From an uncultured Porphyromonadaceae bacterium (GTDB taxonomy: Bacteria; Bacteroidota; Bacteroidia; Bacteroidales; Muribaculaceae): a DNA stretch of 17,342 nucleotides. The notes under the pieces were generated by a model that saw nothing but the letters and a program-made list of their open reading frames with translations, had not been told where the DNA came from and did no database searches. Both the position numbers and the translations under genes were made by a program. Shown piece by piece: positions 1-7,581 of this stretch (position 1 is the stretch's first letter; every line of letters begins with the position of its first letter). Location: NCBI GenBank assembly GCA_900550025.1, contig URQP01000054.1, positions 1-17,342 of the forward strand, written 5' to 3'.

Positions 1-2387
1 CAGCCGCAGCAAGAATCAGAAGGATAGACGAACACGCGGAAATCATCCTGTTAGAAAAAGGCAAATACATATCATACGCCAATTGCGGGCTTCCCTACTA
101 CATAGGAGGGACAATCAACGACCGCCAAAGGCTGTTCGTCCAAACGCCTGAATCATTCGGCAAACGTTTTAAAATAGACGTACGCACAGAAAACGAGGCA
201 ATAAACATCAATCCGGAGTCAAAAACCGTGACAATACGCCGCGCAGACGGCTCCGAATACACAGAAAGCTATGACAAGCTGCTACTGTCGCCCGGAGCGT
301 CGCCCGTACGCCCTCCGCTGGATGGAATCGGCAGCAAAGGCATATTCACGCTCCGCAATGTAGACGACACTGACAGAATCAAATCATACATTGCACAAAA
401 CAACATAAAAAAAGCCGTAGTGGTCGGCGGGGGATTCATAGGGCTCGAAATGGCAGAGAACCTGCACCACGCAGGAGCAGAAGTCACAATCATCGAAATG
501 GGGCCGCAAGTCATGGCTCCGGTAGATTATTCCATAGCCTCGCACATACACCAGCATCTTTCGCAAAAAGACGTAAGGCTGATACTCGGTACCGGAGTGA
601 AGAGCTTCAGCAGTAATGATGAGCGACTCATACTGACACTCACCGACGGCAGCAACGTCACTACCGACATGGTAGTATTGTCGATAGGAGTAAGACCGGA
701 GACGGCACTCGCAAAAACAGCAGGGATAGCCTTAGGCAAGACAGGAGGAATCAGAGTAAACGAATATCTTGAGACATCTGTCGGCGGCATATATGCCGTA
801 GGCGACGCCATAGAATACCCGAACCCGATAACAGGAGAGCCTTATCTGAACTATCTTGCCAATCCGGCAAACAGACAAGGCAGGATAGTTGCCGACAATA
901 TGGTGAAAGGGAATGTGCAGAAATACGAAGGAGCAATAGCCACTTCGATAGCGAAAGTGTTCGACATGACAGTAGCCTCTACCGGACTTGCCGCAAAACG
1001 GCTCAAACAAGCCGGGATAAAATATGCAAGCTCGACAACCCACTCAAGCTCGCATGCAGGATACTATCCCGGCGCCATGCCAATCACCATCAAGCTCGCA
1101 TTCGACCCGGAAAGCGGGAAGCTGTATGGGGCGCAAGCCGTAGGCTATGAAGGCGTGGACAAACGCATCGACCAGATAGCGATGGTAATAAAACACAAAG
1201 GCACAATCTACGACCTGATAGAAACAGAACATTGCTATGCGCCGCCTTTCTCCTCCGCCAAAGACCCAATAGCAATTGCCGGATATGTGGCAGGCAACAT
1301 AATAAACGGGACAATGAGAGCTATCACGTGGCGGCAACTGACAGGAAAAGACAGAAACGGCATTGTCTTGCTCGACGTGAGGACTAAAGAGGAATTCTCG
1401 TTCGGCACTATAGAAGGAGCAATCAACATCCCGCTCGACGATTTGCGTGAACGCTGCAACGAACTCCCGAAGGACAAAGAAATAATTATCTTCTGCGCCG
1501 TCGGGCTCAGAGGCTATCTTGCATACCGCATACTGTCAGGGCTCGGATTCGACAACTTAACGAACCTTTCAGGCGGGTATAAAACCTACGCCACAGCTAC
1601 CGCGCCCATCAAAAATGGCAATGCCGTAATCCGGAAAGAAGAGGAAAGCCCCGCCATTTCAACTATAAAGATTGACGCATGCGGACTTCAATGCCCGGGA
1701 CCGATAATGAAAGTGAAACAAGCCATCGACAACATCGACGAAGGCAAACGCATAGAAATCGTATCGACCGACGCAGGATTCGCCCGCGACGCAGACGCAT
1801 GGTGCAGAACCACAGGCAACCGTCTCATCAACATTATTGAGGGAAAAGGAAAATATACCGTGACAATTGAAAAAGGCGGTAACAACAATGAACAGGACAA
1901 CAAACGGCATACTGCGAACAAAGGCAAGACACTGATAATGTTCAGCGACGATTTGGACAAAGCGCTCGCTACATTCGTACTGGCAAACGGGGCAGCGGCC
2001 ACCGGACAAAAAACGTCGATATTCTTCACATTCTGGGGGCTGAACGTAATAAAAAAAGAATACAAGCCGAAAGCTGACAAAGACATATTCGGGAAAATGT
2101 TCGGTATGATGCTCCCATCCAGTTCCAAAAAGCTGAAACTGTCAAAAATGAACATGTTCGGCTTGGGCAGCCGCATGATGCGCCACATTATGAAAAGCAA
2201 AGGAATCGACACATTGGAAAGCCTGCGGCAACAGGCAATAGACAATGGAGTGGAATTCATAGCCTGCCAAATGTCAATGGACGTAATGGGGGTTAAGCGT
2301 GAAGAATTGCTCGACAATGTGACAATCGGGGGAGTAGCCACATATATGCAACGTGCCGATAACGCAAACGTAAACCTTTTCATCTGA
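1..2387 (+). CDS. CoA-disulfide reductase-like / rhodanese / TusA / DsrE fusion protein, 5'-truncated by window edge
   Basis: The reading frame is open from base 3, so the gene begins before the window; about 15-20 N-terminal residues, including the first part of the FAD-binding glycine motif, are missing. 794 codons are visible. Codons 1-430 are a pyridine nucleotide-disulfide oxidoreductase of the CoA-disulfide reductase type, with the redox Cys in SYANCGLPYY (Cys codon 28, bases 84-86) and an NAD-binding VVVGGGFIGLEMAE motif. Codons 438-533 are a rhodanese domain with active-site loop CAVGLRG (Cys 498). Codons 553-630 are a TusA domain with CPGP (Cys 564). Codons 644-794 are a DsrE/F-like domain with a Cys in EFIACQMSMD (Cys 755). 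Related fusions are thought to reduce CoA disulfides, persulfides or polysulfides and pass sulfane sulfur between cysteines in the cytoplasm; the exact substrate here is not known. The MarR-type gene follows after 7 nt, so the two are probably co-transcribed. Confidence 0.93.
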   Translation, partial: AAARIRRIDEHAEIILLEKGKYISYANCGLPYYIGGTINDRQRLFVQTPESFGKRFKIDVRTENEAININPESKTVTIRRADGSEYTESYDKLLLSPGASPVRPPLDGIGSKGIFTLRNVDDTDRIKSYIAQNNIKKAVVVGGGFIGLEMAENLHHAGAEVTIIEMGPQVMAPVDYSIASHIHQHLSQKDVRLILGTGVKSFSSNDERLILTLTDGSNVTTDMVVLSIGVRPETALAKTAGIALGKTGGIRVNEYLETSVGGIYAVGDAIEYPNPITGEPYLNYLANPANRQGRIVADNMVKGNVQKYEGAIATSIAKVFDMTVASTGLAAKRLKQAGIKYASSTTHSSSHAGYYPGAMPITIKLAFDPESGKLYGAQAVGYEGVDKRIDQIAMVIKHKGTIYDLIETEHCYAPPFSSAKDPIAIAGYVAGNIINGTMRAITWRQLTGKDRNGIVLLDVRTKEEFSFGTIEGAINIPLDDLRERCNELPKDKEIIIFCAVGLRGYLAYRILSGLGFDNLTNLSGGYKTYATATAPIKNGNAVIRKEEESPAISTIKIDACGLQCPGPIMKVKQAIDNIDEGKRIEIVSTDAGFARDADAWCRTTGNRLINIIEGKGKYTVTIEKGGNNNEQDNKRHTANKGKTLIMFSDDLDKALATFVLANGAAATGQKTSIFFTFWGLNVIKKEYKPKADKDIFGKMFGMMLPSSSKKLKLSKMNMFGLGSRMMRHIMKSKGIDTLESLRQQAIDNGVEFIACQMSMDVMGVKREELLDNVTIGGVATYMQRADNANVNLFI

Positions 2388-2394
2388 CAAAGAA

Positions 2395-2757
2395 ATGGCA
2401 AACGACGAGGAAATGTTATGCAAAATACGTGATTTACAGCGTTCCATAGCACAATTTGAATCGGCTTTTGAGAAGCGTTACGGGATAAGCCTCAACGAGG
2501 GCATGGTATTGTGCTCGCTCAAGAAAAGCAGCAAATTGTCGGCTGCCGAGCTCGGCAACTTGCTCGGACTGACCCACTCCAACACCTCAAAAGTGATTAA
2601 ATCCGTAGAAAGCAAAGGATATATACTGCGGACAATAGGCAATTACGACAAAAGGCAAATGTATTTTTCCCTTACCGATCAGGGAAAACAGATTATAGCA
2701 TCTGTCAAATGCGACATGACAGGCATGCCTGAAATACTGAGCCGAATCATCCGGTAA
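2395..2757 (+). CDS. MarR-family winged-helix transcriptional regulator
   Basis: This 120-residue protein has the MarR layout: an N-terminal dimerisation helix (residues 1-28), a winged helix-turn-helix with recognition region LTHSNTSKVIKSVESKGYI (about 59-77), and a wing with the typical DKRQMYFSLTDQGK stretch (85-98). It is shorter than most MarR proteins (about 140-150), with an abbreviated C-terminal helix. The ATG lies 7 nt after the stop of the sulfur-transfer fusion gene, so they should share a transcript. It probably controls that operon in response to sulfur or redox stress, but this is inferred from position. It has three cysteines (9, 40, 106), which could make it thiol-responsive; no family signature proves that. 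A strong hairpin follows the stop immediately. Confidence 0.88.
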   Translation: MANDEEMLCKIRDLQRSIAQFESAFEKRYGISLNEGMVLCSLKKSSKLSAAELGNLLGLTHSNTSKVIKSVESKGYILRTIGNYDKRQMYFSLTDQGKQIIASVKCDMTGMPEILSRIIR

Positions 2758-2758
2758 A

Positions 2759-2803
2759 AATATAAGGCGGGAACAGTTGAAACAGCTATTCCCGCCTTAT
2801 ATT
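2759..2803. terminator. Bidirectional intrinsic terminator between the MarR-type gene and dnaJ
   Basis: Arms AATATAAGGCGGGAA (2759-2773) and TTCCCGCCTTATATT (2789-2803) are perfect 15-bp reverse complements around a 15-nt loop that can partly pair further. The stem is followed by T-rich sequence on the plus strand, and preceded by an A-run (2756-2760) that gives a U-run on the minus strand. It sits between the ends of two convergent genes, so it can stop transcripts from both sides. Confidence 0.85.
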
Positions 2804-2822
2804 ATTTGCTCTCGTCAAGATA

Positions 2823-3986
2823 TTAATCAAAGATATGCCGCAAACGGGAGAATATCCTTGTCTTCGCGTCTTCCGTCGGCTTCACATTATGAGAGTCACG
2901 CAATTTCTCGACAGCAGCGCGTTCCTCTGCGGTAAGATGCTCCGGAGTGTAAATCATCACATTGACCAACTCATCGCCAACCGTTCCGCCACGCTCAAGC
3001 GAAGGGATGCCCTTGCCTCTCAACCGCAATATCTTGCCGGATTGCGTACCCGGCTCGATGGTGATACGGGCACGGCCGTCAACGGTAGGCACCTCTACCT
3101 TGCCGCCAAGCACAGCCGTCGGGAAATCAAGCATAAGGTTATAAGTGATATCATTACCGTCACGTATCAATTCCGGGTCACGCTCCTCGGTCACATAAAT
3201 CAGCAAATCGCCGCTTACGCCGCCTCTACGTGCAGCATTACCCTTACCACTCATTTTCAGAGTCATGCCATCACTCACCCCGGCAGGTATGTTTATCTCC
3301 ACAATCTCGTCCTTGCGTTCCACACCTTCACCATGGCAATGTCCGCACGGATCTGTTATAATCTTACCTTCCCCATGGCAGTCAGGGCAAACCGACTGCG
3401 TTTGCATCTGTCCGAGGAATGTCTGCTGCACACGTGTCACCATACCAGTACCGTGGCAGGTAGTACAAGTCTTATAGGAATTTCCGTTTTTCGCGCCTGT
3501 TCCATGGCATTCGCCGCAAGCCACAAGATGATTTATCTTGAATTTCTTAGTCACCCCATGGACGACATCCTTCAGCGACACTTTCACATTGATGCGTAAA
3601 TCGCTCCCGCGCGATGCCGCACGGCGCGCACGGCTGCCGCCGCCAAATCCGCCGAAGCCGCCAAATCCGCCCATATTCTCGAATATATCACCGAAATTGG
3701 CAAATATGTCTTCCATCGACATGCCTCCGCCGCTGTAGCCACCGCCAAAACCTTGCGGGCCCATATTATGACCGAACTGGTCATAGCGGGCACGCTTGTC
3801 TGGATTGCTAAGCACATCATAAGCCTCGGCCGCCTCCTTGAATTTTTCCTCGGCTTCCTTATCCCCCGGATTGCGGTCCGGATGATATTTAATAGCCAAT
3901 TTACGATAGGCTTTCTTTATTTCATCGGCACTTGCGGTCTTAGCGACACCAAGTACCTCATAATAATCTCTTTTTGTACCGCTCAT
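2823..3986 (-). CDS. dnaJ: Chaperone protein DnaJ (Hsp40)
   Basis: This 387-residue protein is a full-length type I DnaJ, the cytoplasmic co-chaperone that delivers unfolded proteins to DnaK and stimulates its ATPase. The J domain spans about residues 6-72 with the essential HPD at 35-37. A Gly/Phe-rich linker (about 73-120) contains [12 protein letters not shown]. The zinc-binding region has four CxxCxGxG-type motifs with cysteines at 157/160, 174/177, 200/203 and 214/217. The substrate-binding C-terminal domains follow. The start ATG lies 18 nt after the grpE stop, behind a purine-rich AAAGGGAG that could serve as a ribosome binding site, one of the few Shine-Dalgarno-like sites in the window. 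It is co-transcribed with grpE. dnaK is not in the window. Confidence 0.98.
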   Translation of the reverse strand: MSGTKRDYYEVLGVAKTASADEIKKAYRKLAIKYHPDRNPGDKEAEEKFKEAAEAYDVLSNPDKRARYDQFGHNMGPQGFGGGYSGGGMSMEDIFANFGDIFENMGGFGGFGGFGGGSRARRAASRGSDLRINVKVSLKDVVHGVTKKFKINHLVACGECHGTGAKNGNSYKTCTTCHGTGMVTRVQQTFLGQMQTQSVCPDCHGEGKIITDPCGHCHGEGVERKDEIVEINIPAGVSDGMTLKMSGKGNAARRGGVSGDLLIYVTEERDPELIRDGNDITYNLMLDFPTAVLGGKVEVPTVDGRARITIEPGTQSGKILRLRGKGIPSLERGGTVGDELVNVMIYTPEHLTAEERAAVEKLRDSHNVKPTEDAKTRIFSRLRHIFD

Positions 3987-4004
3987 ACTCTCAACTCCCT
4001 TTTT

Positions 4005-4586
4005 TTACTGTCCGACAACTACCTTGCTATGACGCAAAACCTTGTCGTTAATCATATAACCCTTTTGCACAGTATCAATAACCTTGCCTTTCTGACTTTC
4101 GTCAGACGCCGGGAATGTGGTGACAGCCTCGTGAAATTCTGTGTTGAAGTCGGCATTGTTCGAATCAATTGCCTTTACTCCATTATTTTCAAGATATTTC
4201 ACGAACTTATTATATATCAAATCCACACCCTCCTTGACGCTTTCCAAATCGCTGCTGTCGTGCATCGCTTGCAGAGCCCGCTCGAAATCGTCGACTACAG
4301 GCAAAATATCCAGCATTGCTTTCTCGGCGGCGTTCTTAACCAAATCGGACTTCTCTTTCAAAGTACGCTTACGGAAATTGTCGAACTCGGCAAGCAAAAA
4401 CAAATATTCCTTTTTCTGCTTTTCAAGCTCAGCCTTGGCATCCTCCAAATCCTTCGCAAGTTTTTCCACCTCGCTCAATTCCGGCTCTTTTGATTCCTCT
4501 TCCGTGGCAGCAGCTTCTTGCGCTGTTTCTTGTTCTTTTGGTTCTTTCTCTTCCAAATTCTTTTCCTGATTATCTTTCTCTGACAT
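4005..4586 (-). CDS. grpE: Nucleotide exchange factor GrpE
   Basis: GrpE is the nucleotide exchange factor for DnaK in the cytoplasm. From the start at 4586 the protein is 193 residues: an acidic, low-complexity N-terminus rich in Glu and Lys, a coiled-coil helix, then family motifs YLFLLAEFDNFRKR and ILPVVDDFERAL, and the C-terminal beta-wing ending VQKGYMINDKVLRHSKV. An in-frame ATG 24 bases upstream (4608-4610) would add MDKIKRYT. I prefer 4586 because the sigma-54-like promoter at 4631-4647 predicts a transcript start near 4621, which would leave only about 10 nt of leader for the longer form, and because GrpE proteins often start with such an acidic segment. dnaJ follows after 18 nt. Confidence 0.96.
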   Translation of the reverse strand: MSEKDNQEKNLEEKEPKEQETAQEAAATEEESKEPELSEVEKLAKDLEDAKAELEKQKKEYLFLLAEFDNFRKRTLKEKSDLVKNAAEKAMLDILPVVDDFERALQAMHDSSDLESVKEGVDLIYNKFVKYLENNGVKAIDSNNADFNTEFHEAVTTFPASDESQKGKVIDTVQKGYMINDKVLRHSKVVVGQ

Positions 4587-4630
4587 TGTATATCGTTTTA
4601 TTTTATCCATTAACTTATCAAGAAAGCACC

Positions 4631-4647
4631 TGCAAAAAGTCTGCCAA
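4631..4647 (-). promoter_or_regulatory. Putative sigma-54 (-24/-12) promoter of grpE-dnaJ
   Basis: Read on the minus strand, the sequence is TTGGCAGACTTTTTGCA. It has the invariant GG and GC dinucleotides separated by exactly 10 nt and closely fits the RpoN consensus TGGCAC-N5-TTGCA. It lies in the 103-base gap between ispE and grpE, with predicted transcript start near 4621. I see no Bacteroidetes-type -7 box better placed in this gap. The match is read by eye and not tested. Confidence 0.6.
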
Positions 4648-4657
4648 ACTGACAGAC
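4639..4657. promoter_or_regulatory. Inverted repeat overlapping the grpE -24 element, with a second palindrome at 4661-4670
   Basis: On the minus strand GTCTGTCAGTTTGGCAGAC is an imperfect inverted repeat: 8-nt arms with one mismatch around a 3-nt spacer. It overlaps the GG of the putative sigma-54 promoter. Just upstream GACATTTGTC (4661-4670) is a second short palindrome (GACA, 2 nt, TGTC). They could bind a repressor or an activator. They do not match the CIRCE element known from HrcA control. Confidence 0.45.
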
Positions 4658-4689
4658 CCCGACAAATGTCCTATTTTCAAAGCGCCAAC

Positions 4690-5505
4690 CTACAACACCA
4701 TCTTGAATATCCTTTTTTCCCGGCTCCGGGAAACGAACGTTTCTGCCATAATGTCACTACCGAAAAGCCCATAGATGGCAGAGCCTGACCCTGACATGGA
4801 CGCATATACTGCGCCAGAGTCGTAAAGCGACTGCTTAATCTCCTGCAAACGCGGATATAATCCGAATACGTGAGCTTCAAAATCATTTTCAAGCACCCCC
4901 TTCCATTCACCGACAGGATGCCGCACAATCTCCGCCACATCCATTTCAGGGATACGAGGCACCACCCCACGGTAAGCCTCCGCCGTCGAGACATATACGT
5001 CAGGCTTCACGACAACGGCTGTCATCCCTGACAAATCCACATCTACTGCCTCAAACACGTCACCAATGCCCCGCGCGGCAACCGGCCGGTTATAAACAAA
5101 GAACGGACAATCCGCCCCCAATTTTACGGCACGGCGCGCCAACTCCGCATCGTCAAGCCCGAGGGCAAACAAATCATTCAGTATTTTCAACACGGCGGAA
5201 GCGTCGCTCGACCCGCCCCCCAATCCGGCACCGTCAGGAATATGCTTATACAGGCAAATCTCGACTGGCGGCAATCCGAACTCCGGCTCAAGCAGCCGGT
5301 ATGCCTTCATCACCAGATTTTTCTCAGGCGGGCAATCTACCAGATTGCCATACGTCCTAAGCACAGTGGATTCCGATTTCACCACTTCCACCACATCCTT
5401 CAAAGGAATCGGATAGAAAACGGTAGATATGTCGTGATAGCCGTCGTCACGCCGCCTCTCCACATACAACCCAAGATTTATTTTCGCGTTAGGGAAACGT
5501 ATCAT
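4690..5505 (-). CDS. ispE: 4-diphosphocytidyl-2-C-methyl-D-erythritol kinase (IspE)
   Basis: IspE phosphorylates CDP-methylerythritol with ATP, the fourth step of the MEP pathway to isopentenyl diphosphate, in the cytoplasm. The 271-residue protein has the three GHMP-kinase signatures: PNAKINLGL with Lys8, the ATP-binding GAGLGGGSSDA at 92-102, and MSGSGSA at 237-243. GADCPFF carries the likely catalytic Asp132. I chose the ATG at 5503-5505, giving MIRFPNAKINLGL, because it matches the usual family N-terminus and lies 1 nt after the stop of the preceding glycosyltransferase; the longer frame from 5535 would overlap that gene by 29 nt. It is the last gene of a unit with three glycosyltransferases. 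Its link to them may be supply of polyprenyl carrier lipid, which is an inference. Confidence 0.96.
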   Translation of the reverse strand: MIRFPNAKINLGLYVERRRDDGYHDISTVFYPIPLKDVVEVVKSESTVLRTYGNLVDCPPEKNLVMKAYRLLEPEFGLPPVEICLYKHIPDGAGLGGGSSDASAVLKILNDLFALGLDDAELARRAVKLGADCPFFVYNRPVAARGIGDVFEAVDVDLSGMTAVVVKPDVYVSTAEAYRGVVPRIPEMDVAEIVRHPVGEWKGVLENDFEAHVFGLYPRLQEIKQSLYDSGAVYASMSGSGSAIYGLFGSDIMAETFVSRSREKRIFKMVL

Positions 5506-5506
5506 G

Positions 5507-6607
5507 TCATTTACAATTATTCCAAAATTCAACATACCGCCCGGCCACTTTCCGGTAATCGTGATATTTCTCGATATACCGTCGGCTGTCGCGCGACATT
5601 TTTTCTATCATTTCAGGACGAAGCACCAATTGCTCCAGTTTCCGGTACACATCTTCTTCGTCAGGCAAGACGTTCACTATAGGCCTCATTTCTTTCTCGC
5701 CAAGCACCTCATAATTTTCTTCCTCGCCTCCCCCGACAAGCACCAGCCCCTTGGCCATGGCGAGCAGGCCGTTCATGGCAGGAGTATATGAATACAATTG
5801 GTCGAGAAGCACATTGCTGTTGTCCATCATCGTGCAATACTGCGTGTACGGCACCGATTCGGCTTTCACAATCTCGCAACGTTCCGGATACTTCCGATGG
5901 ACACGCTCAAGCGCGCGCAACATTATATCCGTCCCTTTATACACGCCCCTCTCCTTTTGCACGCCGATAAAGAACTTGACTTTATCGCCGACAGGCGGTG
6001 CCGTAAACTTTATTTTGTCAACATTTATCGGGAAAGGTATGAATATCGTTTTTTCAGAAAAATACGGACGATAACAAGCATAATATTCATACAGTCCCGC
6101 AATTATGCCGTCGCAATCGGAAGCGATTGCTTGATTGAGGTTTCCTTTTTTCGTCCCTATCCAGTCTTCTACCTCCCGCATGGCAATGGCGTCATCGCGC
6201 AGCTTGCCGCCGAAATTAAAGTCCGAATACCTGAATGTGTCCGTCGTCCGGCAGACATTAACCCAATAATAATCCATGCCGAAAGCGCCGAGAAACACCT
6301 TGCCGTTATTCCTGCGCAGATACTTATATATCGGTCCTATCCTTTCGGCTTTCAGTTCGAGAAACATCGGATTAATCAACTGAACCACATCATACCCGCG
6401 CATACGCGGCAACGCGGCCGCGACTTTTGACAGATATGCCAACGTGCCGAATTTAGAACGAATGTCACGCACCAAAGATATGTCGCGCGGATAATCTTTC
6501 CAAAAATCGCCATTGGATGCCACACACACCTCGTGGCCCAACGCGCGCAGCCCTTCGGCCAACGTCCAATGCACATTGCTATATTCGCCCAACAACAGTA
6601 CTTTCAT
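5507..6607 (-). CDS. GT-B fold glycosyltransferase (GT4-like)
   Basis: The protein has 366 residues and no predicted membrane segment. The N-terminal Rossmann-like half starts MKVLLLGEYSNVHWTLAEGL, the GT-B pattern of a beta strand then a helix holding acceptor-side residues. The C-terminal half has the expected donor-domain order: IPFPINVDKI, then VQKERGVYKGTDIMLRALE, then YTPAMNGLLAMAKGLVLVGGGEEE, which takes the place of the usual GT4 Glu-rich motif. It probably transfers a sugar from a nucleotide donor to a surface glycan or lipid-linked oligosaccharide on the cytoplasmic side; the sugar cannot be told. Its ATG overlaps the stop of the upstream glycosyltransferase (ATGA), and its TGA lies 1 nt before the ispE ATG, so the genes are probably translationally coupled. 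Confidence 0.85.
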   Translation of the reverse strand: MKVLLLGEYSNVHWTLAEGLRALGHEVCVASNGDFWKDYPRDISLVRDIRSKFGTLAYLSKVAAALPRMRGYDVVQLINPMFLELKAERIGPIYKYLRRNNGKVFLGAFGMDYYWVNVCRTTDTFRYSDFNFGGKLRDDAIAMREVEDWIGTKKGNLNQAIASDCDGIIAGLYEYYACYRPYFSEKTIFIPFPINVDKIKFTAPPVGDKVKFFIGVQKERGVYKGTDIMLRALERVHRKYPERCEIVKAESVPYTQYCTMMDNSNVLLDQLYSYTPAMNGLLAMAKGLVLVGGGEEENYEVLGEKEMRPIVNVLPDEEDVYRKLEQLVLRPEMIEKMSRDSRRYIEKYHDYRKVAGRYVEFWNNCK

Positions 6608-7581
6608 AACAATTTCAGTTTTTTATTGACACAATACAGCAGCTCCACCATCCATTTCCTGCACGTCAACGCCCAGAACAGGATATATTTCAAATTATAC
6701 CGCCGGAAACGAACCGGGTACATTCCGTTCTTTTCAAGAGTGCCAATCCACTTATCAAGGAAGCTCCCATCGGGAGAAAATCTTATCACATCGTACACAA
6801 AAGCCTCGCAAAGCTGGTCGACACGCCTCGAAAGAGCCGCTTTTTTCCGTCCGTCCAATCCAAGATTATATTTTCTAAGCGAACCGACAACCGCAAAAAA
6901 ATCACCGAAACGGCGGTCAAGATGCCGCACATCGCTGCTGTCCATCGTCGACCCTGCCCGCTGATAATAAGCATACGGCATTAGATTGACAGTCACCATT
7001 TTCCCTGTATTCAGAAGCATCAACGGAGCAAACTCCTCGTCCTCATGCAATATCTTTTCCGGAAACCGCAAAGAAGAAACGACAGAACGCCTTACAATGA
7101 CATTGCACACTACACCCAGCATGCTGTTACGAAGCATATAATCGATTCCGTCAGCATATTCTTTCAAACGGAGATTCTGCGGCGGATTATCGGAAAAATC
7201 ATCGCCATACACTTTTCGGTAGCCGAACATCAGCAAATCCGGAGAGCGGCGCTCCACCAATGACAGGCATTGGCGGTAAGATTCACCCAGCAGATAATCA
7301 TCTGAATCGACAAACTGCACGTATTCCCCTTTTGCATGCCGTAAACCCAAATTACGGGCAGCACCCTGCCCAGCATTTTCCTGATAATGATAATGTATGC
7401 GGCTGTCGCCAAGCTCCTCCGCCCATCTTTCCACCTGCGACTGAGGCGTACCGTCGTCGATGAGAAGAATCTCCAATCCGATGTCACCGCCAAGTGCGAG
7501 TATGCTCCGCAGACACCTCATCAGCAACCGCTTTTCCGTGCAATAGCAAGGCACTATGAAACTGACCGACAACCCGCTCAT
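6604..7581 (-). CDS. Glycosyltransferase family 2
   Basis: From the start at 7581 the protein has 325 residues. It has a GT-A fold: SVSFIVPCYCTEKRLL at the N-terminus, nucleotide-binding EILLIDDGTP, acceptor-region NAGQGAARNLGL, the metal-binding DSDD at 92-95, and HEDEEF that probably supplies the catalytic base. The C-terminus is basic and aromatic (NLKYILFWALTCRKWMVELL), perhaps a membrane-associating amphipathic segment. I chose the ATG at 7579-7581 because it gives the normal GT2 N-terminus and overlaps the preceding stop as ATGA. The longer open frame to 7758 only adds residues read from the previous gene in another phase. It probably adds a sugar to a cell-surface polysaccharide; specificity is unknown. 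Confidence 0.88.
   Translation of the reverse strand: MSGLSVSFIVPCYCTEKRLLMRCLRSILALGGDIGLEILLIDDGTPQSQVERWAEELGDSRIHYHYQENAGQGAARNLGLRHAKGEYVQFVDSDDYLLGESYRQCLSLVERRSPDLLMFGYRKVYGDDFSDNPPQNLRLKEYADGIDYMLRNSMLGVVCNVIVRRSVVSSLRFPEKILHEDEEFAPLMLLNTGKMVTVNLMPYAYYQRAGSTMDSSDVRHLDRRFGDFFAVVGSLRKYNLGLDGRKKAALSRRVDQLCEAFVYDVIRFSPDGSFLDKWIGTLEKNGMYPVRFRRYNLKYILFWALTCRKWMVELLYCVNKKLKLL

Noticed and set aside
1688..2452. 254-codon minus-strand open frame opposite the TusA/DsrE region
   Set aside because: The opposite strand has unmistakable TusA and DsrE domains; this frame has low-complexity hydrophobic content typical of an antisense shadow.
2835..3599. 254-codon plus-strand open frame opposite dnaJ
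   Set aside because: It mirrors the DnaJ zinc and C-terminal regions and has no upstream promoter or motif of its own.
3753..4493. 246-codon plus-strand open frame opposite dnaJ and grpE
   Set aside because: It lies antisense to two clear chaperone genes, spans their junction, and encodes no recognisable motif.
4621..4689. CIRCE element upstream of grpE
   Set aside because: No TTAGCACTC-N9-GAGTGCTAA-like pair is present; the palindromes seen are of a different sequence.
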